Shown: positions 12,720 through 22,512 of the stretch, one piece after another
Position numbering within the stretch: position 1 is the first letter of the stretch
How the letters are laid out: the number at the start of each line of letters is the position of its first letter
Notes under the pieces: model-generated
The model's input: only the letters and a program-made list of their open reading frames with translations
Database searches by the model: none
Told to the model about the DNA's origin: nothing
Assembly (NCBI GenBank): GCA_030407005.1
Contig: JAUDYN010000010.1
Coordinates: forward strand, 1,116,001-1,180,000
DNA: 64,000 nucleotides
Source of the DNA: Desarmillaria ectypa
Lineage: Eukaryota; Basidiomycota; Agaricomycetes; Agaricales; Physalacriaceae
Reading direction: 5' to 3'
Program-made: the position numbers and the translations under genes

Positions 12720-13576
12720 ATGTCGTCCTTGGTCGCTCTTATCCTTGGTGCAGGCCCCAACGTTGGCCACCACGTCGCTAAAGCATTGCAGTCCCAGAAA
12801 TACAAAGTCGCCTTGGGCTCTCGCAACCCGGACGTCGATAAGCTCAAGAAGGACGACTTCTTCCCCGTCAAAGTCGACATCACTCTGCCGGATAGCGTCT
12901 CTGCAGCGTACAAGACCGTCTCCACCGAACTCGGTACCCCCAATGTGGTGGTATTCAATGGTCCGTCGTAGTCCTTTATGCTTGTCCGACATGACACTAA
13001 TTTACTCGTAGCTGCCGTCTGGCGCCGTCCCGAGATTGAAACTGATCCTCTCTCCTTGCCTTTGGAAGACTTCAAGCGGACCCTTACTGTATCCACCAGT
13101 GTATACAGTGTTGCTCAGGATGCGCTGAAAGGATTCCGGTCCCTCACATCTGGCCCAAAGACCTTCATCGTAACTGGCAACGTCCTTCCTTTTCTCCCTC
13201 ACGATAATCTAGCCTTGTATGATCTCCAAACGCTGAAAGTGGTGGAGGCTCATCTCTCCGAGGTGTTCTGGAATGCGTATGTAAAGGAGGGGATAAGGTT
13301 CGACGGTCTTGTCTTCAGGTGGCGCGTTCCTTGCCTAATCAGTTGACATAGGTTCCATTATGCCCTCTTGGTCTCGAAGGAGGGTACCCTCCCAGCTTAT
13401 AACGACTTCAAGACAAGTGGGAATGCCCATGCTACGGCGTATTGGGAGCTCATCAATAGCGAGAAGCCTAAGAGCTGGGACTACCGGTTGCGTTTGAGTT
13501 ATTTCGTCCTGGTGCTTTGGCTGACGGGTCCAATAGATTCACGCTCGATGGGAGGGTATGGAACAAAGCAAATTGA
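12720..13576 (+). CDS. Short-chain dehydrogenase-like NAD(P)-binding Rossmann protein
   Basis: The chosen ATG gives LVALILGAGPNVGHHVAKAL, a Rossmann beta-alpha turn with GAGPNVG in place of the usual TGxxxGxG, followed by VALGSRNP (second strand) and a DITLPDSVSAAYKTV segment. Splicing at 12960 (donor gtccgt), near 13317 and near 13488 gives a protein of about 215 residues ending RVWNKAN. After the nucleotide-binding half comes FIVTGNVLPFLP, where classical SDRs have the Ser strand, but the usual Tyr-x-x-x-Lys pair is not obvious, only LYDLQTLKV. It is therefore an atypical SDR that may bind cofactor without classical catalysis. The fold call is good; the function is unknown. No operon-like partner is visible. 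Confidence 0.78.
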
Positions 13577-15562
13577 GATTCTAACAACATGTATAAGTGT
13601 ATATTGTAGAACTTCTTCTCTCTGTCAAACTTCAATGCTGCCACCCATGTCACCAGTTACGATGACTCGTCCGATACTCCCAATTACCTACCACCACCGC
13701 CACTACATCTGTCTCGCCTCAGAATTCCTCCACGGGACCTCTGAACTCACCTCTGCCCAAGATATGGATTAGATCGACTAGCAGCGCAGGTCCTACCCGA
13801 TGAGGCGAAGCACACTTGTCACACTTGTCAACCTGCATCCCGAAAGTACGAGTACATAAGGGCATATACATACCGTCATTCAAAAAAAAAAAAAACACAA
13901 AATGACCCTTCCAGCGTCTCCTTAGCCGGGAGAGACGATATCAACCCCAAGCTCAAGGTCCAGATGTAGCGTATTGACCCCGAAGACGACCGGCAGTTTC
14001 AGCTGGGTTTTATCGACGACTCTGGCTGGCCCATTCTGACTTCCATATCTATGAACCAGGACCGGGATGCCCCGGCCTCGCTCGCGGGACACGTGAATTG
14101 TTATAGCTTGAGCGATATGGTAACCCTGGCATGAATCGCGCCGATATCCAGACGAAAATCCCTGAGGGCGTCGTTTATCGCGCCACTGGCTCTAGAAGGG
14201 ATGTGTATTTTGCTGTACCAGAGATTTTTGATTATATGTTGACTTCTTCTGTCGTGATGGTGAGATCGTCCTTTCATCTTTCCACAGTTCGTACCAATGA
14301 TTGCTTTTTCAGAACGAACGATGTGTCCGTGTATCTGTTTTGCGTGTACTTCTAATGTCGTTTTTATAACTTTCTGTTTTCTGAGGATGATGAGTAAAAA
14401 GTTTGAAGCATTTGCGCTATGGCTTGAAGTCCCGGGGGTTGCACAGCAAAGGTCTACTTATTTACGTTCAAAGCACCAGCTTGCGTTCATCGTCAAGGCT
14501 ACCGAGTGAGTCACCAGTGCATTCTTTTCTCACTCGGAAAGTCTCTCATACTTGTGTATCAGGATACTGACCAAGGACGTCGCGTGGTCGCCGTGGTGCC
14601 TCCAGACCATTGGTTTCTGATAATAAGTGGAAGTTATCTTTGTCCAAGGCATGTTGATAAGTATTACGGAGGCAGAATCCAAAGTCTCTTCAGATCAGTT
14701 TCGAATTCTCTCACGGTCGTTCGCCGAGGTGAAAGGTATATGCTTTGATTCATATTCTAGTCTGTTCTTTCACTAATCAATTGATAGCGACCTGAAAAGC
14801 AGCCCCGCTCGATATTCCACAGCACACCAAGGGGAAGGAGGTAGCTGGCATAACGAAAATTTAGGAGAAGATGGTATCAGGAAGTGGATGTTTGAGCTCT
14901 CAGACATGGAAAATTGAGGAATCGCTTCTGGACCGCTTAGGGCTCCTCACTTATTCACTACTACGTTCGACCACGCACCGCAGTCGGGGTATTTTTCCGA
15001 AGCATGTGGTCCATTGTTCCGTGATCGGGTCGGGTTGGGTCGGGGGAAGAACATCCTCGCGTCGTCGAATGTTGCCGCGCGCACGGCGAAGAAAGCAACA
15101 GGACCACACTTGATACCTGTCAAAGTACCATTATGCAAAGTCGGAACTTGAAGTCTCTAGTTTGTTGGTTTCTTGTTTCTCTGCCCTTTGTTGTAAGTTT
15201 TCAACTTTGAATTGATTCCTACGGAGATTGTACTCACATTGCAAAACCATCTAACGGCTGTTTCCATTCGTCGCTTTTGTACTCTTTTCCAGAATGACGG
15301 CCCTAACGACGGCGAGGAGCAGCCGCGTACCTCGGGTTTTGTGTACAAGCAAGTTAAAGGAACACCAATATTTCCTGCTTCAAGGCTGAAATATTATGAA
15401 CAAGTATAGAAATGGACTTTCTGAGTCACAGCTGGATGGCGACTATAATTCAGCCTGGTTGTCAAGTTATCAACCCGATCTCGCATAGCAAAAAGCCGGC
15501 GGCATTTTGCCGTAGGTACAACACATTTTATGCTTGCGAAACGTCTGATTCTGTTTTGTCAG
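13577..15562. other. Stretch with no assignable gene; scattered short open frames
   Basis: I find no known domain. Short open frames are present (14131-14355, 14297-14509 and 14506-14748) but they overlap in different frames and share no motif. A poly-A run sits near 13879-13893, and cacttgtcacacttgtcaa is a small tandem repeat near 13811. A frame near 13975-14110 reads PEDDRQFQLGFIDDSGWP and then breaks, which could be a relic of a gene I do not recognise. Confidence 0.4.
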
Positions 15563-16257
15563 GCATAATATAACTAGTGACCATTCAACTGTGGAAAATC
15601 TAACCGCATGCGCGACTGTGCTTATCTACGATGTGTTCCTCCTCCTCTCCACTGAGATCAATTATGTATGGCTTCCTCGGTCGTTATATCCACTTCTTCT
15701 GCCGTTTGCGTTGAACCGCTACTCACCCTTTGTCGATACGGCACTGACCATCAACTAGCTCCTGCAAAAGGCCACTCCCGCTCTGTGTCACTGGTTCTAC
15801 ATCATTGTGGGTTACTTGTCATTCGTGCCTCCAGAAGAGAGCTTAATACTTATGATTAACAGTCATTACACTGTCCAACGAGCCTGGCTGCTTGTCTCTG
15901 TCTTCTCCAAATGTCATAGCGGTGGCATATATCCTTATGCTCGTTACAGATACGATTGTTGCTTTTCTCACGCTCTTTAAGGGTATAGAGCACCTTCGTC
16001 CGTCGACCCATCCTTTCCTTACAGAGTTATACGCCTCTGGGATGCTCTTCTACGTCTGCATCTTCATCGTATCCCTTGTCAATATTCTTGTCCCCGTGTG
16101 GGTCTCCAATCTCACAGCCTCCCTTGCTTGCTTCCAGCACATCTTTCATTCAATTCTGTGCAACCGTGTCATGCTGCTCATCCTCAAGCAGCGTCAACAC
16201 TATTCTACAGAGGAGACATACACGGACAGCATTGAACTGTCTGATACCACACAGTAG
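15563..16257 (+). pseudogene. Truncated DUF6533 family paralogue
   Basis: A second copy of the DUF6533 family. The N-terminal signature is clear: LIYDVFLLLSTEINYVW, then FALNRYSPFVDTA. An in-frame TAG follows at 15756-15758, before sequence that continues in family style (CHWFYIIVGYLSF). The C-terminal half is an open run from about 15892 to 16257, with helices containing AVAYILMLVTDTIVAF, MLFYVCIFIVSLVNILVPVW and then FHSILCNRVMLLILKQRQ, matching the end of the intact copy at 3910-5406. The middle block with RTYAIW is missing. I infer a pseudogene or internally deleted copy. It could still make a short protein if an unusual intron removes the TAG, but the only acceptor there would give an intron under 30 bases. 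Confidence 0.6.
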
Positions 16258-16680
16258 GTTATACCCTACTTGTAACTCAAGCACGCACGTTAATGGCTGT
16301 ACTGCACATCAAAGATTCACCTAGTAGTGTACACTACCTAGGGATAATTAGTAGCAATCTTCCAGCTCAAGCTGGATGCAGTAAGTCTCTGTAGAAGCTG
16401 GCGCGTTTCTGATGCTACAAAACAGGAAAGCTCAAGGTTCGTTTTCAGCATAAGTTACTCAGATGAGCCGATCAAAGCGACGGTTAATATCAAAATGGAT
16501 GGTCCCTTCGAACCCTCCCCGAGTGCAATCATGAGAAGGGAGACGGCACCCGACCTTCTAGCATCCAACCGATCCTCGACGGAACTCAGGAGATTCCGTC
16601 GCCAGCTGCGATAGTCTCTTTGAAAGGAGCGCAAGCAAGAAAACAAATAGGTCATTAGCATTGCAGCGAGAAAATCACAA
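16258..16680. other. Intergenic stretch between convergent genes
   Basis: No gene recognised. It lies between the 3' ends of the DUF6533 relic (plus) and the BTB gene (minus). Some open minus-strand sequence here is an upstream shadow of the BTB frame, with no motif of its own. Confidence 0.45.
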
Positions 16681-17718
16681 TCATCCCTCCAAGCCAAACC
16701 AGGTCCCCAGCAATCCCCAAACCTCTCCCCTCGCCTTTGCACAGGCATCGATGAATTCCGCTTTACACGTCGCACACATTCTCAACCCGCATTGTTTCTG
16801 GCCGTCTGAAAAGTCGTTCCGATCTGGCATACCCATGCCCTGTGCAAGTGTGAAAAGTGGATCGGCGTCACGACCGCAAGCAATTCCGCCTACAGCCCTC
16901 AGCAAGTTGAGTGTGATGTAATAGAAAGCCTCGACACATAGATCCGGGTTTGGGCAATCGGCGGAGGGCGTGCGTCCTTGTATCTCCTTCAAGACGAAAC
17001 ACGCTATAAACTGCTGTCCAGTTTCGCGTCCTCGGAGAGTGCGCCGTAGAAGGTCTGTTGAAAGGGTTATTGTTGAAGAAGGATCGGATAAAGAAGGACT
17101 GCCAGCGACAATCTTGCTCGGACCGTAACGACAGAGATCATAGAATGCAGCAGGTAGAAATTCGGCGAGTCCAAGCTCGATGGAGAGGTTAATGATGTGG
17201 ACGGGGTGACAGACACGCTCTCGAGGTAGGTATCTTCCGTTGTCGTTAGTAGCTTGCTGTTCTCTATGGTCCCATCCAGCGAGGGTTGTAGGCCAGCTCT
17301 GCGTCAACCGCGTCATGCATTGCACGCGTAAATGTTCAACAAGGTATTTTGTCGACAAGCGAAGCACGGCAGAGATGCAAGCAAAGTCTTCAGCGGAGGT
17401 TTTCATAAAGTATCTGTGCATACTAGTGAATGGCAGAAGGCGAGACTTCAGCTGGACGTACAGTCCGTCATAGAGCGCGCCAAGGAAATAAGCGACATCC
17501 TGGGCCGAGTCGTGAAGTTCTACAAAAGGAGTAGAGCCGTAAATGTCGTCGTCTCCTCCAGGTGGTTGGGGTAATTCGAACAAGCCTTCAAAGACTTCTG
17601 AATGGCGTGAAAGCTGGCCTCGATGAACCTTGAAAGCGATATTGGCTGCGACGAGCACAATGTTTCCGTCTTCGAACCAAAAAGCGTCGGAAATAGTAGT
17701 TGTTGAATGAGTAGACAT
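16681..17718 (-). CDS. BTB/POZ domain protein
   Basis: An intronless frame of 345 codons. BTB domains mediate dimerisation and often bind Cullin-3 E3 ligases. The N-terminal domain (residues about 8-110) begins DAFWFEDGNIVLVAANIAFK and continues VHRGQLSRHSEVFEGLF, the classic BTB core, with VELHDSAQDVAYFLGALYDG as the next helix pair. The rest resembles the helical C-terminal part of the many Agaricomycete BTB proteins and ends with a Cys pair in LRMCATCKAEF, possibly a metal site. The start is chosen because MSTHSTTTISDAFWFEDG is the usual opening of this group. It is divergent from the RdRP gene, with 247 bp between the two starts. Confidence 0.9.
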   Translation of the reverse strand: MSTHSTTTISDAFWFEDGNIVLVAANIAFKVHRGQLSRHSEVFEGLFELPQPPGGDDDIYGSTPFVELHDSAQDVAYFLGALYDGLYVQLKSRLLPFTSMHRYFMKTSAEDFACISAVLRLSTKYLVEHLRVQCMTRLTQSWPTTLAGWDHREQQATNDNGRYLPRERVCHPVHIINLSIELGLAEFLPAAFYDLCRYGPSKIVAGSPSLSDPSSTITLSTDLLRRTLRGRETGQQFIACFVLKEIQGRTPSADCPNPDLCVEAFYYITLNLLRAVGGIACGRDADPLFTLAQGMGMPDRNDFSDGQKQCGLRMCATCKAEFIDACAKARGEVWGLLGTWFGLEG

Positions 17719-17965
17719 AATAAAAGAGTGACAGTAGTGGTCGCGATGATAGTTGGAGGCAAGTTCGAGCCTTCAAGGCCGCGACTTTATAATGGGCCGG
17801 GCCGTCAATGGTGGCTGTGCTTAGGGCAACTTTCCTGTTACTCTGAAGCTTCTTTGCCACCGAAGCTTGTAGTTCATTGTTTATTGTGATGACCATCGAT
17901 AACATCAGACGCATACATGATATCCTCCCTCTCCGAAGTCGTATCCTCCCTGACACCAAACAGTC
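17719..17965. promoter_or_regulatory. Shared divergent region between BTB gene and RdRP relic
   Basis: The two ATGs point away from each other across 247 bases, so both promoters must lie here or overlap neighbouring leaders. On the minus side there is a tataaag-like element (plus-strand ctttataa near 17784). No further sites are recognised. Confidence 0.4.
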
Positions 17966-20900
17966 ATGAATGTCGATCTATTGTATCTTCCAACTACTGT
18001 CAGTGCTCGGGATGTCACGAAAGAGCTTTCTAAGGTCCTTCACTCGCCAGAATTCCATCGAATCGATAATGGGCGCCTTTTCAACTTCAAGGTGATATTG
18101 AACTTGAACAAAAAAATGGGCGTGCGCAATGATGGAACGGGTATGGTCCTGCTTCCAACGAAGGAGATCGGAAACAAGTTTTACAGCTGGGCAAAAGCGA
18201 CACCCATACAGATTCAAGGAAAGAAAATTAGGGTGGGTCGGAGAAGTGATTTACTTCCTGGGGATGCCTGGGCCTTGCCACGAATGCCTTTCATCGACCC
18301 GGCACTCGATGATGAGTATGAAGACAAGTGCCAAAAGTTGCAGGGCCAAATTCGGGTGGATGCCGTTCAGTTTGGCGTACTTCATTATCCATCATACCCC
18401 ACATCACCCAATTCGCGGCCGGCACTGCGCGAGTATTCTATCGATTGGGAAAGCGAATGCACTGCATGGTTGACTTTTGAATATGCGTACAAGGCGATTT
18501 ATATAACTGTGGGTTTTATGATAAAAATTGACGAAGTATCTGAAGCAGCCGCTTAGCTTGGTGACGAGACGAAGGAATATACCTGCCAGTCCATAAATAT
18601 CAGCTTCTCCAACATCAATAGACTAGCTGTCGGCTACGACGGGAAGCCTTGTCTGTTTGTTTCTTGTATTTGTCTGCGTACAGGTGCTAGTTCTGATACT
18701 TTCACAGATATATGCTTTGATACGTTTACTCCGCCGGTCTTCGAAACTTTTGGGTTCCATAGATCATCGACGGGCGACGAAAAAAGGGATCGCAAAAGGT
18801 ACAAACGTCGTATTGGCTCTCTTGACCCAAGGCATGCCTTCGTCACGCAATACGCCCATAACCTGAGATTACTCCTCTATCCAGCTCCTGACATCGTTGA
18901 GCAGTTTATCGTTCTTTGTGGTATAGCAGGAATCTCGCCGTCTCACATCGTTCGTTTCATGCCTCTAAGCGATTGGCGTATGGAGGTTACTAGGCGTTCT
19001 TTCTTTGAACAAAAGAAAGTATGGATGCTGCGAAAGCGGATCGTAGAGTTCAATTGGACTGTCGCTTTTCAATTGGAACTCTTACTATGCAACTGTTTAC
19101 TTCATACAGAGGATTTAGACAACTTGATTCCTCTCGTCAAAGAGACTTGTCTTCGGCGCCCCAGCAGAGACGATGTTTTCACGGGCAATCTGCTGCGAAG
19201 CTATTCAGAAGTACTCAAGAATCGCAGTCCTCGTGAGTCACCTCGAGCCTGCTTCCTTCGCGTCAGACAGCATTTCACTCTCAAGCCGCAGAAGCTGTCC
19301 GCAGGTTATTTCTTTTGCTGTCATATCACCGTCGCTCCGACTCGTATGATATTGGAAGGTCCCTATCACACCCAATCCAATCGTATTATTCGCAGATACC
19401 CCGAATTCGAAGACCATTTCATTCGCGTTGAGTTTCGCGATGAAAACAGGCTACCATACCAGTGGGATCAAGCCGTAGACCGCAAACCGTTTCTCTTTGA
19501 GCGGGTAGGCGGGTTCTTGAAGGAAGGGTTCGAGCTCGCGGGACGAAAGTTCGAGTTCTTGGCATACTCGAACTCTGCATTGAAGGAACATTCAGTGTGG
19601 TTTATCAATCCATTCGAATACCGGCATCCTAGTACCAAAGAGGTAGTCTGGATCACAGCCGATGGTATTCGAGACTCCATTGGAGATTTCAAAGGCGAAC
19701 CGATCATGACCATGCCATCCAAATGGGCGGCAAGACTTGGTCAAGCTTTTACTTCGACAAATCCCTCAGTCACTATTCAAAAGGATCAGTGGACTGTAGT
19801 GGACGATTTGGGTTTGGAGCCACATCTGCATACGGATGGTGCGGGCACCATATCAGAGTCTTTGGGCGACGAGATCTAGGAGCACCTTTGTGAGGGCCAT
19901 CGAGATCACGGCGAAAATGTGATTAAGCCATCGGCTGTAAGTTACGACTTCGCTATGCGGAGAGGTCACTGGTTAACTCGCTACAGTATCAAATTCGGTT
20001 TTTAGGTTATAAAGGTGTCGTCGCGGTGGACCAAGACTCGACGATAATCCCATTAGGATGCGACTGAGGCCTAGTATGAGAAAGTTCGAAGATTCTCGAG
20101 CAACAGAAGCGAACATCGAGATCGCAAGCTACTTCAACAAGCCTATGCCGTCGTATCTCAATAGGTGATCTTTCGTACATGTTTTTAAGTCTGTTTTGCT
20201 TATATTGAACCTGCCCAGGCAATTAGTCGTGAATTTAGAGGACAAATTTGTGAGAAGGGAGGTGTTCCAGGAACTGCAAGATGACGCAGTAGCCAATGCT
20301 TTAACCATTGACGACTCAATGCAACAGTTCTCCGACATCTTGGAAAAGCATTCTTTAGGCAACGTCTACCGGTCATCTTATATCACTCGTCAAATTTCGG
20401 CCCTAGGCTTGGATATCACTACCGTCGGGATCGATACACCGTTCCTCAAGGATTTGCGACAAGTAGGAAAGATACATGTCTTACGAGACATCAAGCACAG
20501 GGCCAGAATTCTTGTTTCTGACAGTTATCAACTTATCGGTGTGCCAGATGAAGGTCCTGCCTATGAGAAGGTGGGCTATAAGAACGTGTTCACTCTCGAG
20601 AAGGGTAACATATACGGTCAGTTGCTGACTGGTGTCTTATCAAGTAGTGTCTAATGTTATTTCTAGCTTGTATACAACAGCCCGGCAAAGAGCCTCAGTG
20701 ATTTGAGGGCAGATGTACAGTCTATCGAAATCCTTTGACGCATCCTGGGGATGGTGGGCAGGCATCTTTCATCGCTTCCATTGCCATGTTCTCATCATTA
20801 ATCATAGTTCAGCAAGTCATAGCTGTAAAGCCTCCCGAAAACATGTTTTGTGTGTTCGCACATCTCCGAAACGTCATGGTTTTCCCGACTGTTGGTAGGT

Positions 20901-22203
20901 ACCCAATAGTCAGCTTGAGTCACGATTTCATCTGGGCTTCAGGTGATCGATCTTTTCCTTCGGTGCTGGGAGGCGGTGATTTGGACGGGTTGGTCATTTC
21001 CTCATTAGATGTTATTATCCCTAATACGATTGACATTTAGCGACACATTTATTATCATTCCAAATATCAATCTACAGCCCTCAAGAGTGGATCCGCCTGC
21101 ATCGTATCCTCCAGGAAAGGTCTACCAAGCTATGCATGAAGATGGAACACCGAGGGTTTGTGATGTTAATGATATCATTGAGTTTGTTGTGCAATACATC
21201 GACTCCGACGTTTTGGTACATATGTTCCACACATATTTCTCTTCGCATGTCTTATCTCGTCTTCAGGGCGTCTTGTCTGGTAGACTGCTTAGAATAGCAG
21301 GTATGGTCAAAGTGTCTTCGCAACAGTATGTATCCCACAATTGCTTGTCACGCAGATCAAGTGAAGGTAAATCATCTGCTCTCGTTGAAATACCTTGCCA
21401 ATCAACAACTTGTAATCATTTCACAGGAAGGCATTTACCACGAGGACTGTGAAACGCTTGCAGCGCTTTGTTCTCAGGCAAGTTCTTCAGATCGTTCAAC
21501 AGTAAAGCTTTGAACTTTGAGCAGGCCGTAGACTATCCCAAACAAGGAATGCGCGTAGAACTCAAAAGGGCTCCCGATAGGCCCAAGAAACCTGACTGGT
21601 AAGCTGGCGAAGACGTCGACCCTCGTGTAACGGATTACTACGAGTCGCAGAGAATTCTGGGATTCATGTATCGTTCTATTAGCTGGAAAGACCCGAAGGA
21701 ACGTCCCGCGCATGCTACCGATTCAGACATTCCTTCCCTCTCAACAGACGCATTATACTTGAAGCTCAGACCCTCCATCGAGCAACATCTCTGTCCATAC
21801 ACTCCTCCTGATGGAACATCCCACGAAATCGCGACACTCTTCCACCAATACGCCGACAAAGATTTCAGAAGCGGAAGTCGTGGTTGGCACAATGTTAGTC
21901 AAATGTACACAGGATAAGGCAAGGAGGGATCGCATTTGGCGCATGGGAGATCAAGCTTTGCAAGCAGTGAGAGACGTGCAGCTTGGTCTGCTACCCTACG
22001 AGGGAAAGGAGGAGATTGTTACGAAAGAGATGTCCAGGGCAGGTCTGAAGCATGCATGGTGTGCTTGGGACTTTAGTTTGCGCCATTCCAGGGAGTTCGG
22101 TGCTTTGAATTTTGGATTGGTCGCTTTGCGACAGGTTTTTGAGTGTCTGGAGAGACTCGACAGTGATGGGTATATGGACCCAATCGAAAGAGGAAGGGTT
22201 TGA
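17966..22203 (+). pseudogene. RNA-silencing RNA-dependent RNA polymerase (QDE-1/RDR type), multiply disrupted
   Basis: Cellular RdRPs make double-stranded RNA for quelling and siRNA pathways. The order is complete: an RRM-like N-terminus (MNVDLLYLPTTVSARDV), a middle region to 19879 ending LHTDGAGTISESLGDEI, then AYQIRFLGYKGVVAVD, MRLRPSMRKFED, RARILVSDSYQLIGVPDE, YRNPLTHPGD, and the catalytic loop GGGDLDGDTFIIIPN, whose DLDGD is rebuilt across a 52-bp intron at 20989-21040. The C-terminal part has ADQVKEGIYHEDCETLAALC, then a 47-bp GC-AG intron (21478-21524) and AVDYPKQGM. Breaks I cannot splice away: TAG 19877-19879, a frameshift near 20055, TGA 20699-20701, TAA 21600-21602 and a frameshift near 21855. 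The earlier TAG at 18554 is removed by a 48-bp intron. All catalytic residues seem present, so loss looks recent. Sequencing error or an allele-specific null are alternatives. Confidence 0.85.
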
Positions 22204-22512
22204 AGAGAACCCGTCTTCTCGAACATATTCACCGTAAGCGTCGGTACAGGTAATGGAGTAAAGCAGAAATTTAACTGAGATTTTATTGATCGCCAGAGTG
22301 GGCTTGGTTTTCTGAAAAGCGATGTAAGATGGGCATTCATTGTCCGTAGCAGTTTCAAGCGATATAAATAAAATATGCAGTAAAACTAATGAACATGAAC
22401 AGTAGGTAAGAAATGTTGACGGTATGTACTTGATATGAATGTCCGGAACCATATGTATGCCATATTATGTACAGCAACCCCCCTACATCTCCCTGACCGT
22501 CATTTCTAATCA
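22204..22512. other. Convergent 3' region between RdRP relic and glycogen synthase
   Basis: No gene. AT-rich sequence with aataaaat-like signals on the plus strand (near 22367) is consistent with polyadenylation of the plus-strand gene. Confidence 0.4.

Noticed and set aside
18554..18556. In-frame TAG early in the RdRP as a disabling mutation
   Set aside because: A 48-bp intron (gtgggt...gcttag) removes it and keeps the frame (IYIT joined to LGDETKE), so it does not prove a pseudogene.
17966..22203. Viral origin of the RNA-dependent RNA polymerase
   Set aside because: The catalytic motif is the cellular DLDGD, not the viral GDD palm motif, and the N-terminal RRM-like region and introns fit eukaryotic silencing RdRPs.
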